Shown piece by piece: positions 25,391-40,300 of a DNA stretch of 43,202 bases (within the stretch, counting starts at the first letter, position 1; every line of letters starts with the position of its first letter). The position numbers and the translations under genes were made by a program. The DNA is taken from the NCBI GenBank assembly GCA_031549605.1, contig JAVBPM010000046.1, positions 1 through 43,202 on the forward strand, in the 5' to 3' direction. The DNA comes from WRAI01 sp031549605. GTDB lineage: Bacteria; Bacillota; Clostridia; Oscillospirales; UBA929. The notes beneath the pieces were generated by a model that saw nothing but the letters and a program-made list of their open reading frames with translations, did not search any database and was not told the origin of the DNA.

Positions 25391-28300
25391 ATCTTCCTTC
25401 GGCACCAGCGGTGTCGGGATGATCACGGTCGGAGTGGTCGGCGTCACCGGCGGCCTTGTCGTAGGCGTCTTGGTCGGTGTCGGCGTCGGCGTGAGATCCG
25501 GCAGCGGCACTGGGGTCTCTGTGATCGTGGTCGGCGTGTAGACGTTGGTAATGGTCGGCACCTTATTGTCTTTGTACGCCACAGCGGCCACGAGCTGGCC
25601 CTTGCCGTCGTCGGTTACCTTGACCGTTACGGTGTGGGCAGTGAAGTCGTACTTCCAGCCGGTCTTTTCTGTGCTGGTCTCACGGATGTAGTAGGTGTGC
25701 TCACCCGGCTTATCGTAGGTGATTTCCGCGAACTTCACCGCACCGCTGGCGTCGTTCTGCACCACTTCGATGACATTCTGATCGCCGTAAAAGAGGGTGA
25801 AGTCGAAGGTCAGGCTGCCCAGCGTTGTGCCGGTGACGACCTTCTTGGCTTCCAGCTGAGCCTTGGCGGGAGCCGGCTCATAGGTGTTGATGAAGATGGG
25901 ACGGGCGTTGTCCTCGCCGTAGTCGGCGGTCGCGGTCAGCGTGCCGTCGCCGTTGTCCTTGACCTCAACGGTTACAATGGCCTCGAGGTCGTCAACGGTC
26001 CAGCCTTCTCCACTGGTGGATGTCTCGCGGATGGTGTAGGTGTGCAGTCCGACATCGTCGAAGTTGTAAGTAATCTGGGAGAACACCACATCGCCGTTGG
26101 CCTTGTTCTTGCCGCTGGCCACCTTAACCATGCCTTCAAAGACACCAAACTCAAACTGGTCGGCTGCCAGCGCGCGGCCTTCGGTCTTCTTGGTCGCAAG
26201 CAGCACGATGGAGGTGGGTTCTGTGGTATAGCTGTTGACAAAGGTCGGTGTCGATGTAATGTCGCTCGTCGCGGTCAGCGTGCCGTCGCCGTTATCGGTG
26301 ATGGTCACCGTGAACGGGATGTGCGAGCTGTCAACGGTCCAACCGTCGCCGCCGGCCGAGATTTCGCGGATGGTGTAGTCATGGACGCCGACATCCTCAA
26401 ACTCGTAGTGGATGGCACCGAAGGTAATGTTACCCGCCGCGTCGTTCTTGACCGAGTCGCCCACCTGAGTGCCGTCCTTATCAAAGATGGCAAACTCAAA
26501 CTGGTCGGCCGCGATGTCTCTGCCCTCGCCCTGCTTAAAGGCGCTGACGGCGATAGAAGTGCCGGGCGTGGTGTAGCTGTTGACAAACACCGGCGCTGCG
26601 CCAGTCTCGTAAGCCTTGGTGGCGGTCAGTGTGCCGTTGCCGTTGTCGACAACCGTTACGGTGACATGCTTCTCTGTGGCGTCAATGGTCCAGCCCAGGC
26701 CGCTATCCGAGAGCTCTTTGATGATGTACTCATGTTGGCCGACATCCTCAAAGTTGTAGGGAATGGCCGGGAAGGTAATGGTGCCTGCGGCGCCGTTCTT
26801 AGCCGTCACAAGCGGTTCGGTCTCGCCCACTTTGAACACACCAAACTCAAACTTATCGGCGACCAGCGGGCGACCCTGCGTCTGCTTAACCGCCTCAAGC
26901 ACGATGGAGGTGGGCTCAGTGGTGTAGCTGTTGTGGAAGGTCGGGATAATGTCGTTTTCGTAGACCTTGGTCGCTGTCAGCGTGCCGTTATCATTGTCGA
27001 CAACGGTCACGGTAACGCTGCGCACAAGATTGGAAACGGTCCAGCCAGCGCCGCTTGCCGAGATTTCCTTGATGGTGTACGTGTGCGTACCGACATCCTC
27101 GAAGTTGTAGGTAATCGCGTCGAACAAGACGTTGCCGCCGGCGTCGTTCTTGGCCGTCACAACCGGCTCGGTTTCGCCCTCTTTGAACACGCCAAACTCG
27201 AACTGGTCGGCGACCAGCGCACGGCCATCTGCCGTCTTGACGGCTTCAAACGTGATGGAGGTGGGATCGGTGGTGTAGCTGTTGTGGAAGACCGGCACGA
27301 GGTCGTTTTCATAGACCTTGGTCGCTGTCAGCGTACCGTCAGCGTTGTCGACAACAGTTACTGTGACGCGGCGCGCCGTTCCGTCGACGGTCCAACCGCT
27401 ACCGCTCTGTGTGATTTCCTTGATGAGGTAGGCGTGCTCGCCGACATCCTCAAACTGGTACGTAATGGCCGGGAAATTGATGTTGCCGGCGGCGTCGTTC
27501 TTGGCCGTCACAATCGGATCGTCCTCACCCTCGATGAACACACCAAACTCGAACTTATCGGCGGTCAGCTTGGCCTCCGGCGTCGTCGCCTTAACGGCCT
27601 CTAGCACGATGGAGGTGGGCTCAGTGGTGTAGCTGTTGGTGAACACCGGCGTGATGTTGTTCTCGTAGGCCTTGGTCGCCGTCAGCGTACCGTCGCCGTT
27701 GTCAACGACAGTGACACTGACATGGCGCTCGATGTCGGACACGGTCCAGCCGTCGCCGCTCGCCGAGATTTCCTTGATGATATAAGCATGGCTGCCCACA
27801 TCGTCAAAATCGTACTCAATGGCGGGGAATGTGACATTGCCGGCGGCGTCGTTCTTGGCCGTCACCAGCGGCTCGGTCTCGCCCTCGACGAACACACCAA
27901 ACTCAAACTGCTCATCGGTCACCGGACGGCCCTGTGTCAGTTTCACAGCCTCAAAGGCGATGGAGATGGGCCCAGTGGTGTAGCTGTTGGTGAACACCGG
28001 AACCAGATCGTTCTCGTAGACCTTGGTCGCCGTCAGTGTGCCGTCGGCGTTATCAACGACGGTGACCGTGACGTGACGCACCAGGTCGGACATGGTCCAG
28101 CCAGCGCCGCCGCCCGAGATTTCCTTGATGGTGTAAGCGTGCTCGCCCACGTCTTCAAAGTCATACTCGATGGCAGTGAAGGTGATGTTGCCGTCGGCGT
28201 CGTTGGTGCCGGTGGCCACTTCTTCATCGTTCTCGTCGTAGACCGCGAAGCTAAAGCGCTGATCGGGCAACGGGTAGTCGTCCGCCGCTTTTTTCACGGC

Positions 28301-31300
28301 TTCGAGCACGATGGAAGTGGGCGCTGTGGTGTAGCTGTTGTTAAACTGCGGGATAATGTCGTTCTCATAGTTGATCGTGGCCGTCAGCGTGCCGTCTTCA
28401 TTGTCAACGACGTCGACCGAGACATGGCGCGCAGTGAGGTCAACGGTCCAACCGCTGCCACTTGTGGAGGTCTCGCGGATGGTGTAGGCGTGCGAACCGA
28501 CATCCTCGAAGTTGTACGAGATGGAGGTAAACGCGATGTTGCCGGCGGCGTCATTGGTACCGGTGGCCACCACTTCGTCGTTCTCGTCGTAGACAGCGAA
28601 GCTAAAGGTCTTGTCGCTGACCGGACGGCCGGTGGCGTTTTTCTTGGCGTTGATGACAACCGACGTCGGCCCGGGGGTGGAGCTGTTGACAAACTCGGGC
28701 GCCGAGCCGCCGCCGTAGGCGATAACTGCGCTCAGAGTGCCGTCGCCGTTGTCGCTGACCGTTACGGTAACGTTGCGGCCCAGCGGGTCAACGGTCCAAC
28801 CGTCACCGCTCTGCGAGGTCTCAACGATGGTGTAGTTGTGGACGCCGATGTCGTCAAGCGTGTAGGAGATGACGGGGAAGATAATGCGTCCGTCAGCGTC
28901 ATTGGTGCCTGTGACAATGGGCGTCACCACGCCGTCTTCGTAGACTGCGAACTCAAACTGGCCGTCGGTCAGCTGCTTGTCGCCGTTGCTGTCCACGCCG
29001 CGCTTTGTCGCCTGTAGCGTGATGTCAATGCCATCGGCGTCGTAGTTGTTGACAAAGACCGGCGGGGTGCCGTCGGCGTAGACGCCGGTGGCGGTCAGTG
29101 TGCCGTCCTTGTTGTCGACAACGGTGACGGTGAGCGCGTACTCATGGGTATCGAGCGTCCAGCCCGGATGATCGGCCGGATCGGAGGTTTCTTTGATGAT
29201 GTAATCATGCTTGCCGGCCGCCTGGTAGGTGATGGGATCAAAGGTGATGACACCGGCGGCGTTGTTGGTGCCCGTGGACACTTCAACACCATTCTCAAAG
29301 ACACCGAAGGTGAACTGACCGTTGGCCAGGCTGCGACCGTTAGACGTCTTGACCGCTTCGGGTGTGAAGGTCGTGTCGCCGTTGTCGTAGCTGTTGGTGA
29401 AGTTGGGTGTCAGGTCGTTGGGGTACTTGACCGTCGCCGTCAGCGTGCCGTCCTCGTTGTCAACGACAGTCACGGTGAAGGTGTGCTCAACGGTATTGAG
29501 CGTCCAACCATCGTGGTCAGCCGGATCGGAGGTCTCACGGATGGTGTAGGCGTGCTCACCGACGTCCTCCAGCCCGTAGCTGATGGACGTGAAGATGACG
29601 TTGCCGTCGGCGTCGTTGGTGCCCGTGGACACCTCGTTGTCGTCCTCGTCAAAGACACCGAAGGTGAACTGACCGGCGTCGAGCCAGGAGTCGTCGCCCG
29701 AGACCGTCTTGGTGGCCACCGGCGTAATCAGCGTGTCACCGGCGCCGTAGGTGTTGGTGAACACCGGCACGGTGTCATTGGCGTACTCGACCGTAGTGGT
29801 CAGCGTGCCGTCGCCGTTGTCTTCGACCTTAACCGAAACACCCTTGGTGGTGGTGTCCAGTGTCCAGCCGCTGACAGTCGTCGAGGTTTCCTTAATGGTG
29901 TAGGCGTGCGAACCGACATCCTGCAGCGTGTAGGTCTGGGCCGGGAAGATGATGTTGCCGTCGGCGTCGTTGGTCACGGTCGCCAGTTCGTTGTTGTCCT
30001 GGTCATACAGCGTGAACTCGAACTGACCCGCCTTGACAGGATAGCTGTCGCCCTCGGCTGTGAGACCAATCTTCTTGGCCACGATAACGGCGCTGCCGGG
30101 CTCAGTGGTGTAGCTGTTGACAAAGGTCGGGATTGTGCCGCCGGAGGCGTAATCAGCTGTGGCCGTCTTGGTGCCGTCGCCGTTGTCGACAACCGTCACC
30201 GTGACGTGCTTCTCGGAGCTGTCAACCGACCAGCCGTTGCCACCCGTCGAGGTTTCCTTGATGGTGTAGCTGTAGGTGCCGTCCTTGGTGTAGGTGATGG
30301 CCGTGAAGGTAATGTCACCGTTGCCATCGTTGGTCTTGGTTTCAATCACGTTGCCAAGGTGGTCGTACAGCGTGAACTCAAACTGACCGTTGGTCAGCGG
30401 GTAGCTTTCGCCGTTGTCTGTGACCGCGGTCTTCTTGGCCTGCGGCACAAACGAGGTGTTGGAGCCATAGTTGTTGGTAAACTGCGGCAGCGAGCCGGAC
30501 GGATAGACCGCTGTGGCTGTCAGTGTGCCATCGCCATTGTCGACGACGTTCACCGTGACGTTGCGTACGGTGAGGTCTGTTGTCCAGCCGTTGCCGTTGG
30601 CTGTTGTTTCCTTAATCGTGAAGGCGTAGACACCCGGCGCGGTGAACTCGATGGCGCTAAAGGCGATGTGGCCGGTGGCGTCGTTGGTGCCGGTGGCGAC
30701 CTCGTTGTTGTCCTCGTCATAGACGGCGAACTCAAACGTGGCCATCACGGCGTCCTCGCCGACGACATTCTTTTCGGCCTCAAGGACGATGTCGGTCGGT
30801 GTGTGCTCGTAGGTGTTGGTAAAGACAATCTCGTCGTCGCCCTTGACGATGGTAACGACCGGCTCGGAGCCGTCGCTGAGTTCAACCTCAACCTTAACCA
30901 CGTAGACGGTGTCATCATAGGTCCAGCCGCCCACGCCGCCATCGGTTTCGCTGATGGCAAAGTAGTATGTACCTTCCTCAAGGTCAATCAGCGTGAAGCT
31001 GAAGTCACCGGCCATGACCGTGGTGTCGGTCGCGGTGCGGCCATCGGTCTTGACGGTCGCGCCGGTCTCGTCGGTCACTTCGACCAGGTTGTAGGTAAAG
31101 GTACGAGCGACCGAAGATGTGCCTTCCACAGCCTTGCTGCCCGTGATTTCCACGGTGGGCAGCAGCATGATGCCGGCGGGATCGTGGTCGTCGGCGTCAT
31201 GGTCGGCATTGAACTTAATGTGCTCGTGAATGACGTTGTCCTTAATGGTGCGGTCGTTGGTGTGATCGGCACCCGGCGTTGAGTCGATGTCGTCAACCTC

Positions 31301-34300
31301 TTCGCCGGCGGCATTGCGCATCTCGTCGATGGCGGCAATGTTTTCGATGGTCATGTTGTAAGGCGCGTCATCCTTGATGCGCATGTACACTGTGTACTCA
31401 ATGCTCTCGCCCGGCTGCAGCAGATCGTTGGTCGTCAGCACGCTGGCGTTGTCCATGAAGGGCAGCACATCGTACTCGGGACCGTTGAGCGGGTTGCCTT
31501 CGGCATCCAGGAAGCTGAGCCAGCTCTGGGCAACGTCGTCGATGCGGTTGGCCTTGGCGGCGGTGTCGCCCTGGTTGGTGACGCGAATCTTGAACTCAAC
31601 GATGTCACCACGGTGGACGTATTCGATTTTGCCGTCGTGGGGCTGACCGTTCTGGCCGGTGACCTGCAGCTCTTCAACGCTGGCGCCCACACCATTGACC
31701 CATTTAACCAGCGCCAGGTCGTAAACCGGCTTGATGTAGATGATGGCCTGATCGTGGTCGTCTTCGTCGTCGCTGCTGTCATCCTTGTGGTTCTCGTCAA
31801 TGACGTTGTCCTTGACGGTGCCGTCGTTGCCGTTGTCGTCATCGGGTGTCGAGTCAACGTCGTCCACAGGATTGCCGTCCTCGTCGGTCATTTCCGAGAT
31901 TTCAGCGTAGTTGGTGATGTAGGTGTCGATGGCGGCGGTGTCATCCACCGTCAGCATAATCTTGTAAACCTTGGTCTCGCCCGGCTGCAGCACATCGGTG
32001 GTCGCCAGTTTGGCCGTGTTGCCGGTGACGTTCCACGGATGGGCGGTGTTCTTGTCGGCTTCATAGACCAGACCGGTCGGGATGTAGTCGGTGATTTCCG
32101 ACGCGATGGCGGCGGTGTTGCCCTGGTTGGTGATGCGGATGGAGAACTCCACCAGACTGCCGCGAATGACTTCGGGCGTCTCGGGGTTGGTCTCGGTGCC
32201 ATCCTGACCCGACGGAGTGCCGGTGTGGGCCTCCCAGTCGATGTCATAGACGCTGACCCACTTGGCCAGAGCCAGGTCGTAGATTTCACCCAGCACAACC
32301 TTGGCCACGTCGTGGTCGTCCTCGTCGCCGCCCTCTTTGCCGTTCTGACCAATTTCGTTGTCCACGACAGAACCGTCGTTGGCGTCATCGGTGTCGGGCG
32401 TCGAGTCGATGTCGGTAACCGGTTTGTCATCCTTGTCGGACATGGCGCTGATTTCGGCGAAGTTGCTAATGACAACCGCCACCTGCGCCGTATTGGACAC
32501 GGTCAGCTTGATGGTGTAGACCTTGCTGGCACCCGGCTGCAACAAATCGTCGGTCGCGAGGGTAATCAGACCGTTGCCGGCGTCAACCCAGTCGGTGTTG
32601 TCATCGGCGTTGAAGGTCAACCCTTCGGGCAGGTAGTCAACCAGGCCCTTGACCTTGGTGGCAATGTTACCCTGGTTGGTGACGCGGAGGCCAAACTCGA
32701 CCACGTCGTTGACCTTAACGGTCTCGGTCGCGCCGGGCTTCTGGGTGCCGTCCTGCGTCGTGGCGGTGCCGCCAACCTTGTCGACCCACTTGACAAGCGC
32801 CAGGTCGTAGATGGGTTCAACTTCAACGTCGGCGGGGTCGTGATCGTCCTCGTCGTCGTCGTCATTGTCCTTCTCGTTGTCCTTGGGATCGCCGTCGTTT
32901 TCGGGATCGTCATCGGGGTCGGAGTCTTCATCGTCAACATCTTCGCCGTCGGGATCGGTCTCCTTGGAGATTTCGGCGAGGTTGCGGATGGTCGTGCCGA
33001 CCGGCGCCGTAGCGGCGACCGTCAGCTTGACGAAGTAAACCTTGCTGGCGCCCGGCTGAATGACATCATCCGTGGTCAGCTTAATCTTGCCGTTGCCCGC
33101 GTCGACCCAGCCGTCGTTATCAGCGGCGTTGAAGGTCAAACCGGTCGGCAGGTAGTCGGTGATTTCGGCGGCGATGGCCGGGGTGTTGCCCTGGTTGTAG
33201 ACGCGGATGCCGTACTCAATGACGCTACCCAGCTTCACCTTAACTTTTACAGGCGGTTGCTGTGTGCCGTCCTGGCCGGTCAGCGTGCCGTCAACGGTAT
33301 CAACCCACTTGACGAGCGCCATGTCATAGACCTTGCCAACAATGATTTCGGCCTTGTCGTGGTCGTCCTCGTCTCCGCCCTTGTTCTTGCCGTCCTCGTC
33401 AATGACGTTGTCCTTGCAGGCGCCGTCATTGCTGTCGTCGGCGTCGGGTGTCGAGTCGATGTCGGTAACCGGCGCATTCTTGTCGTCGGTCATTTTGGAG
33501 ATTTCGGCGTAGTTGGTGATTTTGCTGTCAACCACAGCCGTATCTTCAACGGTCAGGTAAATCTTGTAGACCTTGCTCTCGCCCGGCTGCAGAATGTCCG
33601 TTGTCGTGCGCTTGGCGATGCTGCCGCTAACGGTCCAGCCGAGGCCGGCGTTGTTGGCCGCTTCGAATTTCAGGCCGGCCGGGATGTAGTCGGCAATCTC
33701 CGACGCGATGGCGGCGGTGTTGCCCTGGTTGGTAATGCGGACCGAGAATTCAACGATGTCGCCCAGGCTGACGGTTACGACAGCCGGATTGAGCTCGGTG
33801 CCGGCCTGACCGGTCGCCGTGCCCAGATGCGTGTCGGCGTCGACGTCGAACTGGCTGACCCACTTGGCCAGCGCCAGGTCGTAGATGGGCTTGACTTTGA
33901 TGACGGCCTTGTCGTGGTCATCCTCGTCGTCGTTGGTGTTGCTCTTGTGGTCGCCGCTGATGACGTTGTCCTGGCAGGTGCCGTCGTTGCCGTTGTTGTC
34001 GTCGGGTGTCGAGTCAACGTCGGTAACCGGCTGATCCTTGTCGTCTGTCATGGCGGAGATCTCGGCGTAGTTGGTAATATAGGTATCAATGGCAGCGGTG
34101 TCTTCGACCGTCAGGTAAATCTTGTAGACCTTGGTCGCGCCCGGCTGCAGGATATCGGTGGTCGTCAGCTTGGCCTTACTGCCGCTGACGGTCCAGCCGA
34201 GGCCGGTGTTGTTGGCCGCCTCGTACTTGAGCCCGGTCGGGATGTAGTCGGTGATTTCCGACGCGATGGCAGCGGTGTTGCCCTGGTTGCTGATGCGGAT

Positions 34301-37300
34301 CGAGAACTCGACCACATCGCCCAGCGCCACTTCGACGACAGCGGGGTTCATTTCGGTGCCGGTCTGGCCCGTCTCGCTCACGTCGTACTTGCTGACCCAC
34401 TTGGCCAGCGCCAGGTCGTAGACCTTGCCGATGATAACGTCGGCCGGGTCGTGGTCATCTTCGTCGCCGCCGTTTTTGCCGTCCTCGTCAATCTCATTGT
34501 CCTTGACGGGGCCGTCGTTGGTGTCATCGTCATCGGCGTTGGAGTCAACGTCCTCAACTTCTTCGCCGTCCTTGTCGGTCTCTTTCGAGATTTCGGCAAA
34601 GTTGCGGATATTGGTGCCCACCGGCGCATCGTTGGCGACGGTCAGTTTGATGGTGTAGACCTTGCTCTGACCTGGCTGAATGACATCAGTCGTTGTCAGC
34701 TTGACTTTGCCGTTGCCGGCATCGGTCCAACCGGTGTTGCCTGCGGTGTTAAAGGTCAGGCCGGTCGGGACGTAGTCGGTGATTTCGGCAGCGATGGCCG
34801 GGACATTGCCCTGGTTGGTAACGCGGATGCCAAACTCAATGACATCGCCCACCTTGACCGTCACAACGGCCGGGTTCTGCTGCGTGCCGTCCTGGCCCGA
34901 AGCGGTGGCGCCCACTTTGTTGACCCACTTGGCCAGCGCCAGGTCGTAGACGGGATCGACTTCGACATCGGCGGGATCGTGATCGTCCTCGTCGTCATCG
35001 TCGTTGTCCTTCTCGTTATCCTTGGGATCGCCGTCGTTTTCGGGGTCATCGTCGGGGTCGGAGTCCTCGTCATCAACGTCGTCGCCGTCATCGTCGGTTT
35101 CCTTGGAGATTTCGGCGAGGTTGCGGATGACCGTGCCCACCGGCGCCAGCGCGGCGACGGTCAGCTTAACAGTGTAGACCTTGCTGCCACCCGGCTGAAT
35201 GACATCAGTCGTCGTCAGCTTGATTTTGCCGTTGCCAGCGTCGGTCCAACCGGGGTTGCCGCTGGTGTTGAAGGTCAGACCGGCCGGGATGTAATCGGTG
35301 ATCTCGGCGGCGATGGCGGCGGTGTCGCCCTGGTTGTAAACGCGGATGCCATATTCAATGACACTGCCCAGTTTGACCTTAACCTTTTCAGGCGGCTGCT
35401 GTGTGCCGTCCTGGCCGGTCGCGACATTGTCAACCTTGTCGACCCACTTGACCAGCGCCATGTCGTAAATCGGCTTGACTTTAATTTCGGCCTTGTCGTG
35501 GTCGTCCTCGTCCTTGCTGTTGTCGGACTTGCGATCCTCGTCAATGACGTTGTCCTTGCAGGTGCCGTCATTGCCGTTGTTGTCATCGGGCGTCGAGTCA
35601 ATGTCTTCGACCGCAGTGCCGACGTCGTTGGTCATCTTGGAGATTTCGGCCCAGTTGGTAATGGTGGTCTCGATAGCGGCGGTGTTTTCCACCGTCAGGT
35701 AAATCTTGTAAATCTTGGTGTCGCCCGGCTGCAGGATGTCGGTGACCGTCTTTTTGGCCACGCTGCCGCTCACTGTCCAGCCAAGGCCAGTGTTGTTCGC
35801 GGCTTCGTACTTGAGACCAGCCGGAATATAGTCGGTAATTTCGGCCGGAATGGCGGCCTTATTACCCTGGTTGGTGATACGCACCGAGAACTCAACGATG
35901 TCGCCCTTACGGACCTCAACAACGGCGGGATTGGCTTCTGTGCCGTCCTGACCGGTGGTGGTGCCCAGATGCGAGTCTTTGTCGACATCGTACTGGCTGA
36001 CCCACTTGGCCAGCGCCAGGTCATAGACCTCACCGATGATGACGTCGGCCGGATCGTGATCGTCCTCGTCACGGCCGTCTTCGCCGTCTTCATCAATCTC
36101 GTTGTCCTTGGGATCGCCGTCATTGTCCTTATTGTCGTCGGGCGTGGAGTCGTCATCCTCAACTTCTTCGCCTTCCTCGTCAGTCTCTTTCGAGATTTCA
36201 GCAAGGTTGCGGATGTTGGTGCCCACCGGCGCGTTGTTGGCGACGGTCAGCTTGACGTAGTAGATCATGCTCGCGCCCGGCTGAATGACATCAGTCGTCG
36301 TCAGCTTAATTTTGCCGTTGCCGGCATCGACCCAACCGGTGTTGTCGGCTGCGTTGAAGGTCAAGCCGGTCGGGACGTAGTCGGTAATTTCGGCGGCGAT
36401 GGCCGGCTTGTTGCCCTGGTTGGTCACACGGATGCCGTACTCAATGACGCTGCCCTTCTGGACGGCGACAACGGCCGGCGACTGCTGTGTGCCATTCTGG
36501 CCGGTAACCGTTTCGCCCACCTTGTTGACCCACTTGGCCAACGCCAGGTCGTAGCGGTCTTTGATGTTGCGGGCGATAAAGCTGGCGCTCTTGCCGTAGC
36601 CGTACTCCAGCGAGGTCTCCAGCACAGTGCCGTAGTTAGCCTGCGACTCGGGCGCGACGCTGTAGCTCTTGACTTCGCCTCTGGCGTTGGTTTCAAAGTA
36701 GAAGTTGAAGGGAGCTGACTGGTCGTAGCCGGTGGGAATGGTGACTTCCTTGACGTAGTACTTCTTGTTGCCGCGCAGCCAGACGCGTGTGGTGGCGATG
36801 GTGTTGTCGGCTTGCAGCACGGTGGTGAACTCGTGGGCAGGCGTGGTGCCAAACGTATTGAGCTCGTATTGCTGCGTCGTTTCATTGAAGACGTAGAGGT
36901 GGAAGGTAGCGCCAACAATACCGTTGCTCCAGTCGGAGGCCACGGTGTCGCCCTTGGCAAACTTACCGATGCGCAGATGGCTCCACACGGTGTCCTTTGC
37001 TATAACACCAGGATTGCTCTCCGACGTGAAGCCCATGTAGGCGTGGCCCCAGTCACCGGTTGACTGCGTGACACTGCCGTCGCTGCCGACATGAACGGTA
37101 AACGAAACGAGGAAGTTGGGGTCAAACTCAGCAGGCACAGTCGATTCGATGAAGTAGTAGTAACCCTCCGGCAGCATGACTTCCATGTAACCGTTGGCGT
37201 CGGTGGGTCCGTAGGTGCCGATGAGGGCACCGGTCTGACCCTGCGCGTCAGCGGCATACACTTTGAAGTGGGCGCCGGCGACGGGCATCGAACCCTCGGA

Positions 37301-40300
37301 GCTAATCTTCTTGATGCGCACGACGCCGCCCAGCTTCAGCTCGGCCAAGTCGTGATCGTCTTCATCCTGGCTGTTGTCAATGGTGCCGTCCGGCAGCTTG
37401 TGGTGTTCGTCAACGACGTTGTCCTTGGCAGTGCCGTCGTTGTTGCTAATCTTGTCGGGCGTCGAGTCGATGTCGTCAACAACCGTACCGGCGGCATCGG
37501 TCATCTTGGCGATTTCAGCCCAGTTGGTGATGTTGGCACTGGTGGCGGTGTTGGCCACTGTCAGCACCAGCTTGATGTCCTTGCTGTCGCCAACCGCGAT
37601 GTTCTGACCGGCCAAGCCGGCATAGATCAGCTGGCTGCCGCTCTGCGTCCAGCCCGTATTCTTAGCAGCAGTGAAGCTGAGACCGGCGGGCAGATAGTCA
37701 ACCACTTCGGCGATGCGGATGATTTCCTCGCACTGGTTGGTGACACGGATGGTGAACTCAACATCCTCGCCCTTGATGACAAAGGGTTTGTCAGTGTGCG
37801 GCGCGGCAAAGGTTTCGCGCACGGTCTTGCTAACCCACTTAATCAGCGCGGCGTCGTAGACACGGTCAATTTCAACGTCGGCGGGATCGTGATCGTCCTC
37901 ATCGCCGTCCTCGTTGTCTTTCTCATTGTCCTTGGGATTGCCGTCGTTGTCGGGGTTGTCGTCAGGTGTCGAGTCTTCGTCGTCCACATCGTCGCCGTCT
38001 TCGTCGGTCTCTTTCGAGATTTCGGCAAAGTTGCGAATGGCGGTGCCCACGGCTGCCGTGTCTTCGACAGTCAGTGCGATGCTATAGACCTTGCTCTCAC
38101 CCGGATTGATGACGTCGGTGGTCGTCAGCTTGACATAGCTGCCGCTGACAGTCCAGTTGAGCGTGTTGTTGGCCGCCTCGTACTTGAGACCGGCCGGGAT
38201 GTAATCAGTGATTTCAGCCGCGATGGTCTTGATGTTGCCTTGGTTGTAGACGCGTATGCCATACTCGATGACATCGCCCTTCTTCACCTTGACAATGGCG
38301 GGAGTTTCTTGCGTGCCGTCCTGGCCGGTGACAGTGTTACCAACTCTGTCAACCCACTTGACCAGCGCCAAATCGTAGATGGGCTTGACTTTGATGACGG
38401 CCTTATCGTGGTCGTCCTCGTCGTCGCCGCTATTCTTTTTGTGGTCGCCGCTGATGACGTTATCCTGGCAGGTGCCGTCGTTGCCGTTGTCGTCGTCGGG
38501 TGTCGAGTCAACATCGGTCACAACGCCGCCCTTGTCGTCGGTCATCTTGGAAATCTCAGCCCAGTTGGTGATGAAGGTGTTGATGGCGGCGGTATCCTCC
38601 ACCGTCAGGTAAATCTTGTACACCTTGCTTTCGCCCGGCTGCAGAATGTCAGTCGTCGTGCGCTTGGCCATGCTGCCGCTCACCGTCCAACCGAGGCCGG
38701 TGTTGTTAGCCGCCTCGTACTTGAGGCCGGTCGGGATGTAGTCGGTAATTTCCGACGCGATGGCAGCGCTGTTGCCCTGGTTGCTGATGCGAATCGAGAA
38801 CTCAACCACATTGCCAACGGCCACTTCGACGACAGCCGGATTGGTTTCGGTGCCGGTCTGGCCCGTCTCTGTCACATCGTACTTGCTAACCCACTTGGCC
38901 AGTGCCAAATCGTAGATTTTGCCCAGCGTGATGTCGGCGGGATCGTGATCGTCCTCGTCGCCACCGTTTTTGCCGTCCTGGCCGATTTCATTGTCGGTCA
39001 CAGGGCCGTCGTTGTCCTTGTTGTCGTCGGGTGTCGAGTCGATATCGGTCACGTTGCCGCCCTTGTCGTCTGTCTCTTTCGAGATTTCGGCAAAGTTGCG
39101 GATGGTCGTGCCCACCGGCGCATCAGTCGCGACGGTCAGCTTAACATAGTAGATTTTGCTCTGACCCGGCTGCAGAATGTCCGTCGTGGTCAGCTTGATT
39201 TTGCCGCTGCCGGCATCGGTCCAACCGGCGTTGCCAGCGGTGTTGAAGGTCAACCCGGTCGGCACGTAGTCGGTGATTTCGGCGGCGATGGCAGCGATGT
39301 TGCCCTGGTTGGTCACGCGGATGCCGTATTCGACGACGTCACCCACCTTGACCGTCACGACGGCGGGATTCTGCTGCGTGCCATCCTGACCCGAGGCAGT
39401 GCTGCCAATCTTGTTGACCCACTTGGCCAGCGCCAGGTCGTAGATGGGCTTGACTTTGATGACGGCCTTGTCGTGGTCATCTTCGTCGTCGCCGCTATTC
39501 TTTTTGTGGTCGCCGCTGATGACGTTATCCTGGCAGGTGCCGTCGTTGCCGTTGTTGTCGTCGGGTGTCGAGTCAACATCGGTCACGGCGCCGCCCTTGT
39601 CGTCGGTCATCTTGGAAATTTCGGCCCAGTTGGTGATTTCGGTATTGACAGCGGCAGTGTTCTCCGCCGTCAGGTAAATCTTGTACACCTTGCTCTCGCC
39701 CGGCTGCAGAATGTCCGTGGTGGCGCGCTTGGCCATGCTGCCGCTCACCGTCCAACCGAGGCCGGTGTTGTTGGCCGCCTCGTACTTGAGGCCGGTCGGG
39801 ATGTAGTCGGTAATTTCCGAAGCGATAGCAGCGCTGTTGCCCTGGTTGGTGATGCGGATTGAGAATTCAACCACATCGCCCAGCTTAACTTCAACAACGG
39901 CCGGATTGACTTCGGTGCCGGTCTGACCCGTCACAGTGGCGTCAAACTTGCTGACCCACTTGGCGAGCGCCAGATCATAGATTTTGCCCAGCGTGATGTC
40001 GGCGGGGTCGTGATCGTCCTCGTCGCCGCCCTTTTTGCCGTCCTGGCCAATTTCGTTATCGCCACCAAAGTTATCGTTGGTGCTATTGTCGTCGGGCGTC
40101 GAGTCAATGTCGGTCACATCGCCGCCGCGATCATTGGTCTCTTTCGAGATTTCGGCCCAGTTGCGGATGGTCGTGCCCACCGGCGCCGAGGTGGCGACGG
40201 TCAGCTTCACGTAGTAGATTTTGCTTTCGCCCGGCTGCAGAATGTCCGTCGTCGTCAGCTTGATTTTGCCGCTGCCGGCGTCGGTCCAGCCGGTGTTGCC

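Noticed and set aside
31613..36718. A 1701-codon open frame, and others of 430-920 codons, on the plus strand opposite the surface-protein gene
   Set aside because: They mirror the repeat structure and codon bias of the minus-strand gene, have no start context, and translate to low-complexity Val/Gly/Asp-rich sequence.
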